Below, piece by piece: positions 26,403-37,661 of a DNA stretch of 64,000 nt; positions within the stretch are counted from its first letter, which is position 1; every line of letters starts with the position of its first letter. The notes under the pieces were generated by a model. That model saw only the letters and a program-made list of their open reading frames with translations. It was not told the origin of the DNA and ran no database searches. The stretch lies in NCBI RefSeq assembly GCF_003992315.1, contig NZ_RQVE01000002.1:124001-188000 (forward strand), read 5' to 3'. The stretch comes from Veillonella sp. 3891 (lineage in GTDB: Bacteria; Bacillota; Negativicutes; Veillonellales; Veillonellaceae). The position numbers and the translations under genes are program-made.

Positions 26403-27569
26403 ATGAACTGGAACAATTATCTTTCAACTATGACACAAACTTTACCCCCTTCTGGGATTCGTAAATTTTGGGAAAAAGCAATGGCTATGGATGATGTTAT
26501 TTCTCTTTGCGTAGGAGAACCCGATTACATTCCTCCCCAACCTGTGCTAGATGCACTTGTGGCTAGCGTAGAACGAGGGGAAACAAACTATTCCCCGAAT
26601 GCAGGCATCTTGCCCTTGCGTGAGGCTATCAGCAATTGGTACAACCGCCGTTACCATGTATTATATGGAACGGATGAAATGATGCTCACCATCGGTGCTA
26701 GCGAAGCTATCGACTTGTCGTTGCGAGCTTTATTAAACGAAGGAGACGAGGTATTAATTCCAAATCCATCCTACGTAGCTCACCAAGCAGAAGTTCATAT
26801 GTGCGGTGGCAAGGCTGTACCTGTGCCGACACATTTAGAAGATGGTTTCAAACTTCGTGTGGAAGAGTTAGAAAAACTCGTCACAGAAAAAACGAAAGCC
26901 ATTTTAATGTGCTACCCAAGCAATCCTACGGGAGCCATCATGGACTATGAAGATCTATTACCTATTGCAGAGTTCGCTAAAGCCCATGATCTGATTATCA
27001 TCTCTGACGAAATTTACTCGGAGCTTACCTACCACAAGGACCATGTATCTATGGCGTCCTTACCGGGCATGAAAGAGCGGACCATCATCTTAAACGGTTT
27101 CTCCAAATCCTATGCTATGACCGGTCTTCGCATTGGTTTCCTCTGTGCTCCAGCACCATTCATCACGGCCTGCATTAAGTTGCACCAATACAGCATCGTC
27201 GCCCCAGCGACACCAGTGCAACACGCTGCCATTGTTGCCCTTAACGAATGCGATGACTCCGTAATAGCTATGCGCCAAGATTACTTGGAACGCCGCGACA
27301 TGATTGTGAAAGGCTTCCAAGACATGGGCTTACCTATCGCCGTTCCAGAAGGAGCTTTCTACGTGTTCCCAGATATTTCCCAAACCGGTTTATCCGACGA
27401 AAGTTTCTGCGAACAATTGCTAGAACAACAACACGTTGCGGTTGTACCAGGATCTGCTTTCGGCACTTGCGGCGCTAACCGTATTCGTTGCTCCTATGCG
27501 TCCTCTAAGGAAACCATCCAAGAGGCCTTGCGCCGTATCAAACTATTCTTAGACTCATTACAAAACTAG
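26403..27569 (+). CDS. Pyridoxal phosphate-dependent aminotransferase (class I/II fold type I)
   Basis: Transfers an amino group between an amino acid and a 2-oxo acid. The PLP Lys lies in NGFSKSYAMTGLRIGF; CYPSNPTG and ISDEIYSELTY supply the PLP-binding Asn and Asp/Tyr region. The RIRCSYASS ending holds the substrate-carboxylate Arg. It resembles aromatic, aspartate or methionine-salvage-type aminotransferases (PatA/MtnE-like); specificity is not decidable from sequence. The start at 26403 follows AAAGGA; an upstream ATG at 26382 lacks a site. Divergent from the RuBisCO-like gene and followed by its own terminator. Confidence 0.88.
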   Translation: MNWNNYLSTMTQTLPPSGIRKFWEKAMAMDDVISLCVGEPDYIPPQPVLDALVASVERGETNYSPNAGILPLREAISNWYNRRYHVLYGTDEMMLTIGASEAIDLSLRALLNEGDEVLIPNPSYVAHQAEVHMCGGKAVPVPTHLEDGFKLRVEELEKLVTEKTKAILMCYPSNPTGAIMDYEDLLPIAEFAKAHDLIIISDEIYSELTYHKDHVSMASLPGMKERTIILNGFSKSYAMTGLRIGFLCAPAPFITACIKLHQYSIVAPATPVQHAAIVALNECDDSVIAMRQDYLERRDMIVKGFQDMGLPIAVPEGAFYVFPDISQTGLSDESFCEQLLEQQHVAVVPGSAFGTCGANRIRCSYASSKETIQEALRRIKLFLDSLQN

Positions 27570-27580
27570 TATAGACAAAC

Positions 27581-27616
27581 ATAGAGGAACGAATCATCAT
27601 AGCAACGTTCCTCTAT
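27581..27616 (+). terminator. Terminator of the aminotransferase gene
   Basis: ATAGAGGAACG pairs with CGTTCCTCTAT and is followed by an AT-rich tail, 12 nt after the stop codon. Confidence 0.7.
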
Positions 27617-27712
27617 TATATATTAACTCTTATCTGCTTATTATATTATTCATAGGACACTAAGTTACTACATACGTTATGTATAATAGCCTCTAAATAA
27701 CTATATATCCAC

Positions 27713-27759
27713 AAAAGGGTTGTACCATACTGCTAAATGCAGTTGGTACAACCCTTTTT
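27713..27759 (-). terminator. Terminator of the ATP synthase operon
   Basis: A perfect 15-bp stem (AAAAGGGTTGTACCA with TGGTACAACCCTTTT) encloses a second stem ACTGC-TAAAT-GCAGT. It lies 20 nt after the atpC stop codon, with A/T runs on both sides. Confidence 0.88.
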
Positions 27760-27778
27760 CTATCTCATCGATATGTAA

Positions 27779-28036
27779 TTATGCACGTTCACAAGAAGCT
27801 GTAGTGATATACACAGAGTTATTTTCCACTTCTAGGAATCCCCCTGGAAGGATAAACTCTTCACGCTTGCCCTCATGGTCAATGCGGATAGCCCCTGGTG
27901 CCAAAGCGCTCACTAAAGGCATATGATATGGTTGGATACCAAACTCTCCATCGAGAGCTTTTCCTACCACCATCGTTACTTCTCCAGAAAACACTGTTTC
28001 ATCAGGAGTAATAATTGTTACATGCATGGTACTCAT
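27779..28036 (-). CDS. atpC: ATP synthase epsilon subunit, lacking the C-terminal helical domain
   Basis: Central-stalk subunit of F1. The 85 residues correspond to the N-terminal beta-sandwich (MHVTIITPDETVFSGEVTMVV to GGFLEVENNSVYITT). The two-helix C-terminal domain present in most epsilon subunits (about 130-140 residues in total) is missing. The stop codon is followed within 20 nt by the operon terminator, so no frameshifted remainder exists. The helical domain normally inhibits ATP hydrolysis, so regulation of this enzyme is probably different. It starts 3 nt after atpD. Confidence 0.95.
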   Translation of the reverse strand: MSTMHVTIITPDETVFSGEVTMVVGKALDGEFGIQPYHMPLVSALAPGAIRIDHEGKREEFILPGGFLEVENNSVYITTASCERA

Positions 28037-28039
28037 AGA

Positions 28040-29476
<1,437 letters not shown>

Positions 29477-29483
29477 TTATCTA

Positions 29484-30338
29484 TTATTGCAATGCGTTTG
29501 CACCGCCTACGATTTCAGAAATTTCGTTAGTAATACCTGCTTGGCGCAACTTATTGTATTCTAAGTGCAAGGTACCAATCAATTCGCCTGCATTATCTGT
29601 AGCGGATGTCATGGCCGTCATACGAGCACCTAATTCACTAGCCGCCCCATGTAGTAATGCATTATATACAGTGCTTTCCACATAGGCTGGCAACAATTGT
29701 TCCAATACAGAGCTTTGATCTGGATAGAATAAACTTTCACCAGTTGCTTCCGTATCCGTTTCTAATGAAAGAGGTAATAAGCGCTCATGAGTCACTTCTT
29801 GCAACAAGGAGTTCACAAACTTGGTGTATACCAATACCACTTCATCTACCTCACCGGATAAAAACATTGTTTTTACTTGTTCTACAATGTCTTGGGCATG
29901 ATGAAAGCCTGGTTTATCAGAAAATCCTTGCAAATCAGATACTACAGAATAACCATGATTTGTGAAATATTCCGTTGGCTTACGACCCACTGTGAATAGA
30001 CCATAGTCCTCAGCTGGCTTATCTTGCAATAAAGCTTGCACGTATTTAATGATATTACTAGTATAGGCACCGGCCAAACCTTTATCAGCACCTACCACCA
30101 CATAGGCTACCTTCTTCACAGGACGAACTGTAAGTAGTGGTAAATCTGCCCCCCCATCTAGAGAGGACATGCTTTGATGCAGCATGTGGCGGAGACGTTC
30201 TGTATAAGGTTCAGTACCTTTCGCTTTTTGTTGTGCACGACGTAGACGAGCAGATGCTACCATTTTCATAGCTTTTGTAATTTGCTGCGTATTAGTGACA
30301 CTTTTTATACGCTTGCGTAAGTCTTGTGCACTACTCAT
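29484..30338 (-). CDS. atpG: ATP synthase gamma subunit
   Basis: Rotor shaft of F1. The N-terminal coiled-coil strand RIKSVTNTQQITKAMKMVASA and the C-terminal strand RMTAMTSATDNAGELI...YNKLRQAGITNEISEIVGGANAL are both typical. The 284-residue length is normal. It lies 3 nt after atpA. Confidence 0.98.
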   Translation of the reverse strand: MSSAQDLRKRIKSVTNTQQITKAMKMVASARLRRAQQKAKGTEPYTERLRHMLHQSMSSLDGGADLPLLTVRPVKKVAYVVVGADKGLAGAYTSNIIKYVQALLQDKPAEDYGLFTVGRKPTEYFTNHGYSVVSDLQGFSDKPGFHHAQDIVEQVKTMFLSGEVDEVVLVYTKFVNSLLQEVTHERLLPLSLETDTEATGESLFYPDQSSVLEQLLPAYVESTVYNALLHGAASELGARMTAMTSATDNAGELIGTLHLEYNKLRQAGITNEISEIVGGANALQ

Positions 30339-30341
30339 AGA

Positions 30342-31877
30342 TTACGCCTCCTCTGGTAATAATTCGTGAGTAGCACCAAAGACATCAATACATTCTAAAA
30401 TCGCTGCTTGCAATGTTTTTTCTGTATCTTCTTCTAATTTCTTAGTATCTCTAATTGATGCTAATATATTGGCATAATTTCCATGTACATATTGTAATAA
30501 CGCATCTTGGAAAGCTGGTACATCATGAACGGCTAATCGTTTGAAATAGCCATTGATGCCCGCATATAAACATACCACTTGTTCTTCTACTTTTAACGGA
30601 GAATATTGTGGTTGTTTCAACATTTCTGTTAAGCGTTCCCCACGATCCAATTGTGCTTTTGTGGACGCATCCAAATCGGAACCGAACTGAGCAAAGGCCG
30701 CTAATTCACGATACTGTGCCAATTCCAAACGCAATTTACCAGCTACTTGTTTCATAGCTTTAATTTGCGCACTACCACCTACACGAGATACGGATAAACC
30801 TACGTCAACTGCTGGACGAACGCCAGAGTAGAACATATCTGTACCCAAGAAAATTTGTCCATCTGTAATAGAGATTACGTTCGTTGGGATGTAGGCAGAT
30901 ACGTCACCTGCTTGTGTTTCGATAATTGGTAAAGCCGTAATAGAACCGCCACCTAATTCATCAGATACTTTAGCAGAACGTTCCAATAAACGAGAGTGTA
31001 AGTAGAACACGTCACCAGGGTACGCTTCACGTCCTGGAGGACGACGTAATAACAAACTCATCGCACGGTATGCAGCAGCTTGTTTTGTTAAATCATCATA
31101 TACGCAAAGTACATGTTTACCTTGGTACATGAAATGTTCGCCCATAGCTACTCCAGAATATGGTGCTAAGTACTGCATAGGAGCTCCTTCAGATGCCCCT
31201 GCAGATACGACGATAGTATATTCCATAGCTCCTGCTTCCTCTAATTTTTGAACCACACGAGCTACAGTAGATTCTTTTTGACCGATTGCTACATAGATAC
31301 AAATCACATCTTGTCCTTTTTGGTTCAAGATTGTATCAATAGCAATGGCTGTTTTACCGGTACCACGGTCACCGATGATCAACTCCCGTTGACCACGGCC
31401 GATTGGTACCATCGCATCAATGGCTTTCAAACCAGTTTGCATTGGCTCAAATACAGATTTACGATCTGCAATACCAGGTGCTGGATATTCTACAGGACGA
31501 TGTGTTTCTGCCACGATTTCGCCTTTACCATCGATAGGTTGACCAAGAGCATTCACAACACGACCAATTAAGCCATCTCCTACAGGTACTTGCATGATGC
31601 GGCCTGTACGGCGCACTTCATCACCTTCTTTAATCAAGAAGTCATTACCTAGGAGAACGGCGCCTACATTATCTTGTTCTAAGTTGAGTACCATGCCATA
31701 TACGCCATGAGGTAACTCTAACAATTCGCCAGCCATGGCTTTTTCAAGACCGTAGATATGAGCAATACCATCCCCAACTTCCAGAACAGTTCCTACGTCA
31801 TCTACGTTTAATTCAACATTATAGTCCTGAATCTGCTGTTTAATAATGGCAGTAATTTCTTCAGGCGTCATTTTCAT
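30342..31877 (-). CDS. atpA: ATP synthase alpha subunit
   Basis: Non-catalytic nucleotide-binding F1 subunit. Walker [12 protein letters not shown], the [20 protein letters not shown] segment and the conserved [18 protein letters not shown] are visible. Length 511. It starts 2 nt after atpH. Confidence 0.98.
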   Translation of the reverse strand: MKMTPEEITAIIKQQIQDYNVELNVDDVGTVLEVGDGIAHIYGLEKAMAGELLELPHGVYGMVLNLEQDNVGAVLLGNDFLIKEGDEVRRTGRIMQVPVGDGLIGRVVNALGQPIDGKGEIVAETHRPVEYPAPGIADRKSVFEPMQTGLKAIDAMVPIGRGQRELIIGDRGTGKTAIAIDTILNQKGQDVICIYVAIGQKESTVARVVQKLEEAGAMEYTIVVSAGASEGAPMQYLAPYSGVAMGEHFMYQGKHVLCVYDDLTKQAAAYRAMSLLLRRPPGREAYPGDVFYLHSRLLERSAKVSDELGGGSITALPIIETQAGDVSAYIPTNVISITDGQIFLGTDMFYSGVRPAVDVGLSVSRVGGSAQIKAMKQVAGKLRLELAQYRELAAFAQFGSDLDASTKAQLDRGERLTEMLKQPQYSPLKVEEQVVCLYAGINGYFKRLAVHDVPAFQDALLQYVHGNYANILASIRDTKKLEEDTEKTLQAAILECIDVFGATHELLPEEA

Positions 31878-31879
31878 AA

Positions 31880-32446
31880 TTAACCATTCACCCCAATCTT
31901 ATTGGTACTTGCATTAAGCAATGATTTTTTCAATTCTTCCAATCGTCTAGCCATACTTCCATCAATCCGAGTGTCTCCCACTTGAATGACCATACCACCT
32001 AAGATGGATGAATCCACATGTTCTTCGATGACACATTCTTTGCCAGTGATATCCTGCAGTTTTTTCAATACTTTTTCACGCATTGTTTCTGAAAGTGGTT
32101 CAATAACCGTCACTTTCGCTTCCAAAATACCACGGCTTTCACGGGATCGTTTTACGTAAGCACGAGCTGTTTCCATGATGTATGGACTACGACGGCGGTC
32201 CACCATAACATAGAGAAAATTCATAATCAATGGGTGCACTTCGCCACCAAAAATTTGTCCTAAAATCTTCTTTTTTCCAGCTACTTCTAACATAGGATTG
32301 ATTAAAATTTGGCGTAATTCCTCATGGGTGGAAAATAAATCTTGCACATAGGAAAGATCTGTATCAAATTGCGGTAACAAACCTGATTCCTGTCCTAATT
32401 CAAATATAGCGGAGCTATATGCTTCTGCAATTCTTTCTACACTCAT
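31880..32446 (-). CDS. atpH: ATP synthase delta subunit
   Basis: Peripheral-stalk cap on F1 (OSCP homologue). The N-terminal helical domain begins [16 protein letters not shown], and the C-terminal signature [19 protein letters not shown] is clear. At 188 residues it has normal length. It starts 4 nt after atpF. Confidence 0.97.
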   Translation of the reverse strand: MSVERIAEAYSSAIFELGQESGLLPQFDTDLSYVQDLFSTHEELRQILINPMLEVAGKKKILGQIFGGEVHPLIMNFLYVMVDRRRSPYIMETARAYVKRSRESRGILEAKVTVIEPLSETMREKVLKKLQDITGKECVIEEHVDSSILGGMVIQVGDTRIDGSMARRLEELKKSLLNASTNKIGVNG

Positions 32447-32450
32447 CGTA

Positions 32451-32945
32451 TCACGACCTTATAGTTGTACTATCAAGTTTTGCAATGGTATCCTCTACAA
32501 GAGCTACATTATCAGCACTGGAAAAATCTTTTCCAATTAATTTGCCAGCTACCTGTACAGACAAATTCACTACTTCTGCACGAATTTGTTGCATTGCTTT
32601 TTCCCGTTCCCGTTCAATTTCTTGACGGGCAATTTCTTTTTCTTTCACTAGTTGAGCTCGTAACTCTTTGATTTGTGCTTGTGATTCAGCTTCTGCTTGT
32701 TGTTTTGCGGACTCGATAATGCCTTGTGCTTCTTTACGAGCTTCTTGCAATTGCGCTGTATATTCAGCTTTCAACGCAGCCGCTTTTTCTCTAGCTTGTT
32801 CTGCACTGGTAAGATCATTCTCAATGCGACGTTTCCGTTCTTCCATAGTTTGCAATAACGGTTTATACGCATACTTCGCTAAAATCAACACTAGCACGAT
32901 AAAGTTTAAAATCTGAAGTACGAGTGTGCCGTTTAAATCTACCAA
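32451..32945 (-). CDS. atpF: ATP synthase b subunit
   Basis: Peripheral stalk subunit: an N-terminal membrane helix (LQILNFIVLVLILAKYAYKP) followed by a long Ala/Glu/Lys-rich coiled coil spanning residues 30-160. The 164-residue length is typical. It starts 29 nt after atpE. Confidence 0.97.
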   Translation of the reverse strand: MVDLNGTLVLQILNFIVLVLILAKYAYKPLLQTMEERKRRIENDLTSAEQAREKAAALKAEYTAQLQEARKEAQGIIESAKQQAEAESQAQIKELRAQLVKEKEIARQEIEREREKAMQQIRAEVVNLSVQVAGKLIGKDFSSADNVALVEDTIAKLDSTTIRS

Positions 32946-32974
32946 CGGTCATACCTCCTCTTAGCTAATGTCTA

Positions 32975-33259
<285 letters not shown>

Positions 33260-33267
33260 CTAAACTA

Positions 33268-33939
33268 TTAATGTCCATCTCCAATTGTCATCCCCAAATA
33301 GGATGTAACGAGCATGGCAAAAATAAACGCTTGAATAATACCGATTGCTAGACTAAAAGCTAACCATACGATAGGAAGTACATAGGGTACCAAGGCATAT
33401 AATAATTCTAAAAGAATTTCCCCCGCTAGTATGTTACCAAACAAACGGAAGGCTAATGTGACAGGTTTCGCTATTTCTTCCATCAAGTTAATGATGATAA
33501 ATAATTTAAATGGCTGTACAAAGTGTTTAAAATAGCCAATTCCTTTTACTTTCAAACCCACAATCCATACAAGAATTGAGCTTGAAATGGCTAGTCCCAA
33601 AGTCGTGTTAATATCATTTGTTGGCGATGCCAAGATATGCGGACTCGGAATCAACCCTAACTCATTACTTACCAAAATAAATAGAAAATACGTAAATAGT
33701 ATGGAGCTTAAAAACTTCCATTGATTGCCTAAGTTTGTTTTAAACTGACCAGTCAATCCTTCTAACACGCTTTCCATCACATTTTGAATCCCTTGTGGTA
33801 CCATGGCACGTGACCGTGTCGCTAATAGTGTGACCACAATAATAATCGCCATCACTAGCCACGTCATATACAACGTATCCATATTAAAGGATATACCCAT
33901 CCATTGAACAACATGATGATGCCCTGCATGCAACTCCAT
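33268..33939 (-). CDS. atpB: ATP synthase a subunit
   Basis: Stator half-channel subunit. The essential Arg lies in the VTLAFRLFGNILAGE segment, and ALVPYVLPIVWLAF and LGMTIGDGH follow. The start is at 33939, preceded by AAAGGGGGTGG; the in-frame GTG at 33957 lies inside that site. Predicted 223 residues. It follows the AtpI-like gene and precedes atpE. Confidence 0.96.
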   Translation of the reverse strand: MELHAGHHHVVQWMGISFNMDTLYMTWLVMAIIIVVTLLATRSRAMVPQGIQNVMESVLEGLTGQFKTNLGNQWKFLSSILFTYFLFILVSNELGLIPSPHILASPTNDINTTLGLAISSSILVWIVGLKVKGIGYFKHFVQPFKLFIIINLMEEIAKPVTLAFRLFGNILAGEILLELLYALVPYVLPIVWLAFSLAIGIIQAFIFAMLVTSYLGMTIGDGH

Positions 33940-33965
33940 ATTCCCACCCCCTTTCACATAGATGA

Positions 33966-34340
33966 TTACCTAATACGTCGGCGTACATACATACTATACT
34001 CAATATACTGCATGGGAACAAACACACAAATGCCACCTAAAACACCTTTCATGGAAATCGAAGGTATTTGCGTGCTTATGCCCACCAACAATACAATTAA
34101 GCTAAATCGACTCATAACACCAATCCAAACTCGTCGTTTTACATCTTCTAAGGTGGCATCTTTCATCTTATAGGTTTGTAATGCTAAATACAGGAAATAG
34201 ATAACATAGGTCATCATCCCCCACAGCCAACCAGTAATATGACTAGACCAATCTAGGAACCATAACACAACTACACCTAGTATAGCCACTGAAAGTATCC
34301 ATCGGCAATGACTTTTGATATAGGTGATATATTCTTTCAT
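33966..34340 (-). CDS. AtpI-like ATP synthase-associated membrane protein
   Basis: A 124-residue protein with about four predicted membrane helices, located directly before atpB as AtpI usually is. AtpI-type proteins help assemble the c-ring or supply ions to it. Sequence conservation in the family is low, so identification rests on position, size and topology. Confidence 0.75.
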   Translation of the reverse strand: MKEYITYIKSHCRWILSVAILGVVVLWFLDWSSHITGWLWGMMTYVIYFLYLALQTYKMKDATLEDVKRRVWIGVMSRFSLIVLLVGISTQIPSISMKGVLGGICVFVPMQYIEYSMYVRRRIR

Positions 34341-34349
34341 ATAATCTCC

Positions 34350-34553
34350 TTACATACACTGACGTATGACACCATATAGGCCTAGAAAACCGCCAATTAA
34401 TCCACCTAGAAGCACACCCCATGGGTGCGTTCCTACATAGTGATCAATAGCATAACCAATCCCCATACAGATACCGATAGAACAAAGTATAGTAAACCCT
34501 GTGGTAGATGCTCTGGAGATAGCCATCCATAGTTCTGATTTTTCTTTCCCCAT
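34350..34553 (-). CDS. AtpZ/AtpI family small membrane protein
   Basis: A 67-residue protein with two membrane helices. The glycine-rich motif GIGYAIDHYVGTHPWGVLLGGLIGGFLG is typical of the AtpZ (F0F1-ATPase subunit, putative gene 1 product) family, linked to magnesium or calcium handling and assembly of ATP synthase. I choose the ATG at 34553, which follows GGGGGTG; an upstream in-frame start at 34568 lies in the ribosome binding site. First gene of the atp operon. Confidence 0.8.
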   Translation of the reverse strand: MGKEKSELWMAISRASTTGFTILCSIGICMGIGYAIDHYVGTHPWGVLLGGLIGGFLGLYGVIRQCM

Positions 34554-34584
34554 AGATACACCCCCCATACCTCTAACATGGTAG

Positions 34585-34615
34585 ATTATACCACCGATAC
34601 GAACCGTTTTAACAA
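34585..34615 (-). promoter_or_regulatory. Predicted promoter of the ATP synthase operon
   Basis: A perfect TATAAT on the minus strand (complement of 34585-34590) is preceded by TTGTTA (complement of 34610-34615) at a long 19-nt spacing; a shifted GTTAAA gives 17. It lies about 30 nt upstream of the first atp gene. Confidence 0.5.
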
Positions 34616-34741
34616 TATATAAATTTTATATCTATCAAAACTTTTCATGCGATTTGATTCAAAACCATGTACATTTCTCGCTTACACTGTCAATGAAAGT
34701 AGCTATCAACTTAATTATAACTAGAATGCATACTTCTATCA

Positions 34742-35887
34742 TTACTTACCAAAGGACGATGGTTTTTCTTGACCTTCATAGAACTCATGACGCAAAGCTT
34801 GTACAATTCGTTCTGATGCTAATCCATCTCCATAAGGATTCACTGCATTTGACATAGCCGTGTAGGTTTCTGCATTTGTAATTAACTCCTTAGCTGTGGC
34901 GTACACAGTTACTGTATCTGTACCCACCAATCTTACCGTACCAGCTTGAACTGCTTCAGGACGCTCTGTGGTATCCCGAAGAACTAGTACAGGTTTACCC
35001 AAGGACGGTGCTTCCTCTTGAATCCCCCCAGAATCTGTCATGATGAGGTAGGTACGAGCCATTAAGTTTGCAAATGGTTCATATTCCAATGGTTCAATAA
35101 GGTGTACACGTGGCATATCACCTAGTACCTCTTGTACAATACTGCGTACCTTTGGATTTCGATGCATAGGGAAGATCACTTCTACATCTTCATGTTCTCC
35201 AATAATATCACGGATTGCCTCATACACATTGCGCATAGGATCCCCTAAATTTTCACGACGATGAGTAGTAACCAAAATCACCTTTTGGTTCACGTAATCA
35301 ATTTCGTTCAGTAACTCCTCAGTAAATGTGTAGTCTTCCTTCACTGTAGTTTGCAACGCATCAATAACCGTATTTCCCGTTACATACAAGTGATCTGGAT
35401 TTATATTTTCTTTCAATAAGTTCGCTTCCGATGTAGTCGTCGGTGCAAAATGGTACGTCCCAATAGCTCCCGTCAACTTACGATTCATCTCCTCTGGAAA
35501 TGGGGAGTAAATATTCCCCGTCCGAAGACCTGCCTCCACATGCCCAACAGGAATCCCTTCATAAAATGCCGCTAGAGCACCTACAAATGTTGTCGTCGTA
35601 TCGCCATGGACAAGAACCACATCAGGTTTCGCTTCTTTCAATACTTCTTGCAATCCCATCAAAGCACGACAAGTCACATCATACAAAGTTTGCCCTTGGC
35701 TCATAATATTTAAATCATAATCAGGGGTGATAGAAAACAAATGCAACACCTGATCTAACATCTCTCTATGTTGTGCCGTTACCGTAACGATAGACTCCAT
35801 ATCAGGCGCTGCTTCCAAAGCCTTAACAACTGGTGCCATCTTTATTGCTTCAGGACGTGTCCCAAATATGGTCATGACTTTTAACAT
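34742..35887 (-). CDS. wecB: UDP-N-acetylglucosamine 2-epimerase (non-hydrolysing)
   Basis: Interconverts UDP-GlcNAc and UDP-ManNAc in the cytosol for surface polysaccharide or enterobacterial-type antigen precursors. MTIFGTRPEAIKMAPVV at the N-terminus, HVEAGLRTGN, the FPEEMNRKL catalytic region and TDSGGIQEEAPSLGKPVLVLR are family signatures. The start is at 35887 with GGGAGG just upstream; an in-frame GTG at 35899 overlaps that site. 381 residues. It is followed downstream by the atp operon on the same strand and lies near the WecA/TagO-type gene. Confidence 0.95.
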   Translation of the reverse strand: MLKVMTIFGTRPEAIKMAPVVKALEAAPDMESIVTVTAQHREMLDQVLHLFSITPDYDLNIMSQGQTLYDVTCRALMGLQEVLKEAKPDVVLVHGDTTTTFVGALAAFYEGIPVGHVEAGLRTGNIYSPFPEEMNRKLTGAIGTYHFAPTTTSEANLLKENINPDHLYVTGNTVIDALQTTVKEDYTFTEELLNEIDYVNQKVILVTTHRRENLGDPMRNVYEAIRDIIGEHEDVEVIFPMHRNPKVRSIVQEVLGDMPRVHLIEPLEYEPFANLMARTYLIMTDSGGIQEEAPSLGKPVLVLRDTTERPEAVQAGTVRLVGTDTVTVYATAKELITNAETYTAMSNAVNPYGDGLASERIVQALRHEFYEGQEKPSSFGK

Positions 35888-36066
35888 AGTACCTCCCACA
35901 TATTTCGTTTACTTCCTTTACCATGAAAGCTGTCATACACAAGCTTTCCTAAACTTTCCTAAATCACTTTATTAAGCTTTTTCAATTATCTCTATTGTAT
36001 CATGTACAAGCCTTCCATACTAGTAGAAACTATAAAGAAGTACACCCAACCAAAATGGCATAAGCA

Positions 36067-36304
36067 AAGCGCCCTGACATCCCTCCCCTACAGAGTGAGC
36101 AAGTACGAAGCAAAACGCCAGAAGCCACGAAGCAGTTTGCCAAAGGCATATGGCAGTTTATTATTAGCATTAAGCAAATGCAAAAAGACCGCGACATCTC
36201 CCTCCCTTACAGAGTGAGTAACTACGAAGCAAAACGCCATGAGCCAAAAAGCAGTTTGCCAAAGGCATATGGCATTTTATTACTAACATTAAGAAAATGC
36301 AAAA
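36067..36304. repeat. Two 119-bp tandem repeats forming the left arm of palindrome locus 3
   Basis: Two adjacent units with a 119-bp period (landmark CAGAGTGAG at 36091 and 36210; AAAAAGACCGCG at 36182 and 36301 starts a third, diverging copy). Each unit contains the conserved string AAGCAAAACGCCA and, further on, GTTTGCCAAAGGCATATGGCA, which are partly complementary to each other. No coding potential was seen. Confidence 0.88.
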
Positions 36305-36405
36305 AGACCGCGGTATGTTCCTGAACAAACATTATGAAATACCGTTTGTGAAGGAATGTGCCGCGGGCTTAATTCCTGAAGTTAACAAAAAACGCCATAT
36401 GCCCC
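36263..36405. repeat. Nested imperfect palindrome (palindrome family, locus 3)
   Basis: The inner arms 36308-36322 and 36352-36366 match at 12 of 15 positions around the 29-nt core 36323-36351, identical to locus 2. The outer arm GCATATGGCA (36265-36274) pairs with the GCCATATGC segment (36393-36402), and TTACTAACATT with GTTAAC-type sequence between. The whole region upstream of wecB (35888-36444) is otherwise without genes. Confidence 0.85.
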
Positions 36406-36438
36406 TCAGAAAATCTTCTGAGGCGCTCCTGGCGTTTT
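36387..36438 (-). terminator. Terminator of the WecA/TagO-type gene, embedded in palindrome locus 3
   Basis: On the minus strand AAAACGCCA and TGGCGTTTTTT close a structure containing CCTCAGAA-GA-TTTTCTGAGG, followed by six T. It starts 7 nt after the gene's stop codon. Confidence 0.8.
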
Positions 36439-36444
36439 GCATAG

Positions 36445-37467
36445 CTATTTACGAACGTCGTTGTCTTTGGATATAATCCCAATTTTCGTTGCTGTCCACA
36501 CGCATGCACAGAGTATGACAAGCACTAGCAAGACTCCTATGACAAAGTTTGCTTTTGCCGCTACGATAGACACACAACCTAAGAGTGCCGTAATGGCATA
36601 CATCAACAACACAGCTTGTTTTTGTGTGAGCCCCATCGCCAATAGGCGATGATGCAAATGCCCTTTATCTGGTTGGAATACGGGGCGTCCATTAATACGT
36701 CGACGTACAATGGCAAATAAAGTATCTAAAATTGGTAACCCTAACACAATAACAGGTACCACTAATGCCACAGTCGCTGCCGTTTTTACACTGCCCATGA
36801 CAGAGATCGCCGCCATGGTATACCCCAAAAGCATACTACCTGTGTCACCCATAAATATTTTGGCAGGATTAAAGTTATACCGCAAGAACCCACAAGCCGC
36901 CCCAGCTAATGCCAAGGTAATGCACGCCAACTCAATTTGTCCCATTTGCAAAGTAACAATACAAATCGTAATACACGCAATGAGAGAAATCCCTGCAGCC
37001 AATCCATCTAATCCATCAATAAGATTCACAATATTCGTAAATCCTACAATCCAAAATACCGTCAAAGGTATGGCAAAATATTCTAAATACAATAGATGGT
37101 CACCAATGCTAATAAAATGCACCGCATTGCCAAAGAGTGGCAACATAAGAGCTGCCAAAATTTGTCCCATCAATTTCGTTTTCGGACCGATTTGCTTAAT
37201 ATCGTCCCAAATACCTACTGCTACTAAGATAATTGAGCCTACAATCAATCCTTTTACAGAGGATATATCTTTCACGCTATACAGCAAAGATACCATATAG
37301 CCAATATAGATAGCCAATCCACCTAATCGTGGAATCGACACTTGATGCACTTTGCGTGCATCTGGTTTATCAATAGCACCTACCTTAACGGCAAATTGTT
37401 TCACCAAAGGCGTGCAAATATATGTTACTACAAGAGCAATGACAAAGGCCCATAAATATACTGTCAT
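36445..37467 (-). CDS. Undecaprenyl-phosphate N-acetylhexosamine-1-phosphate transferase (WecA/TagO-like)
   Basis: An integral membrane enzyme that starts surface-polysaccharide synthesis by moving GlcNAc-1-P onto undecaprenyl phosphate. It has about ten to eleven helices in 340 residues. The MraY/WecA superfamily Asp motifs are seen as WDDIKQ, NIVNLIDGLDGLAAG and FMGDTGSMLLG, and the PDKGHLHHRLLAMG loop (HIHH-type) marks the WecA/TagO branch. It probably works with wecB products made next door. Confidence 0.92.
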   Translation of the reverse strand: MTVYLWAFVIALVVTYICTPLVKQFAVKVGAIDKPDARKVHQVSIPRLGGLAIYIGYMVSLLYSVKDISSVKGLIVGSIILVAVGIWDDIKQIGPKTKLMGQILAALMLPLFGNAVHFISIGDHLLYLEYFAIPLTVFWIVGFTNIVNLIDGLDGLAAGISLIACITICIVTLQMGQIELACITLALAGAACGFLRYNFNPAKIFMGDTGSMLLGYTMAAISVMGSVKTAATVALVVPVIVLGLPILDTLFAIVRRRINGRPVFQPDKGHLHHRLLAMGLTQKQAVLLMYAITALLGCVSIVAAKANFVIGVLLVLVILCACVWTATKIGIISKDNDVRK

Positions 37468-37661
37468 TCCAACACCTCCATACGTGGTATTTCATGATTA
37501 TTACAAGTGACTTGTTTACTGGTCCGTCATTAACATACAAAGTTCATTATATATAGACCACGTCTATTAATTATATCAGTTAAACACAGCACATACAAGA
37601 ATAGATACAGTAAGCTCATGGAATCCCTTGTTCTTCATCCACTTGGAAAAGCTTTTACAAT

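Noticed and set aside
36002-36217. 71-codon ORF on the plus strand across the 119-bp repeats
   Set aside because: The frame is a by-product of the repeats; no ribosome binding site and no plausible protein.
36067-36304. Possible CRISPR-like array because of two direct repeats at regular spacing
   Set aside because: The whole 119-bp unit is repeated with no unique spacers and no cas genes nearby.
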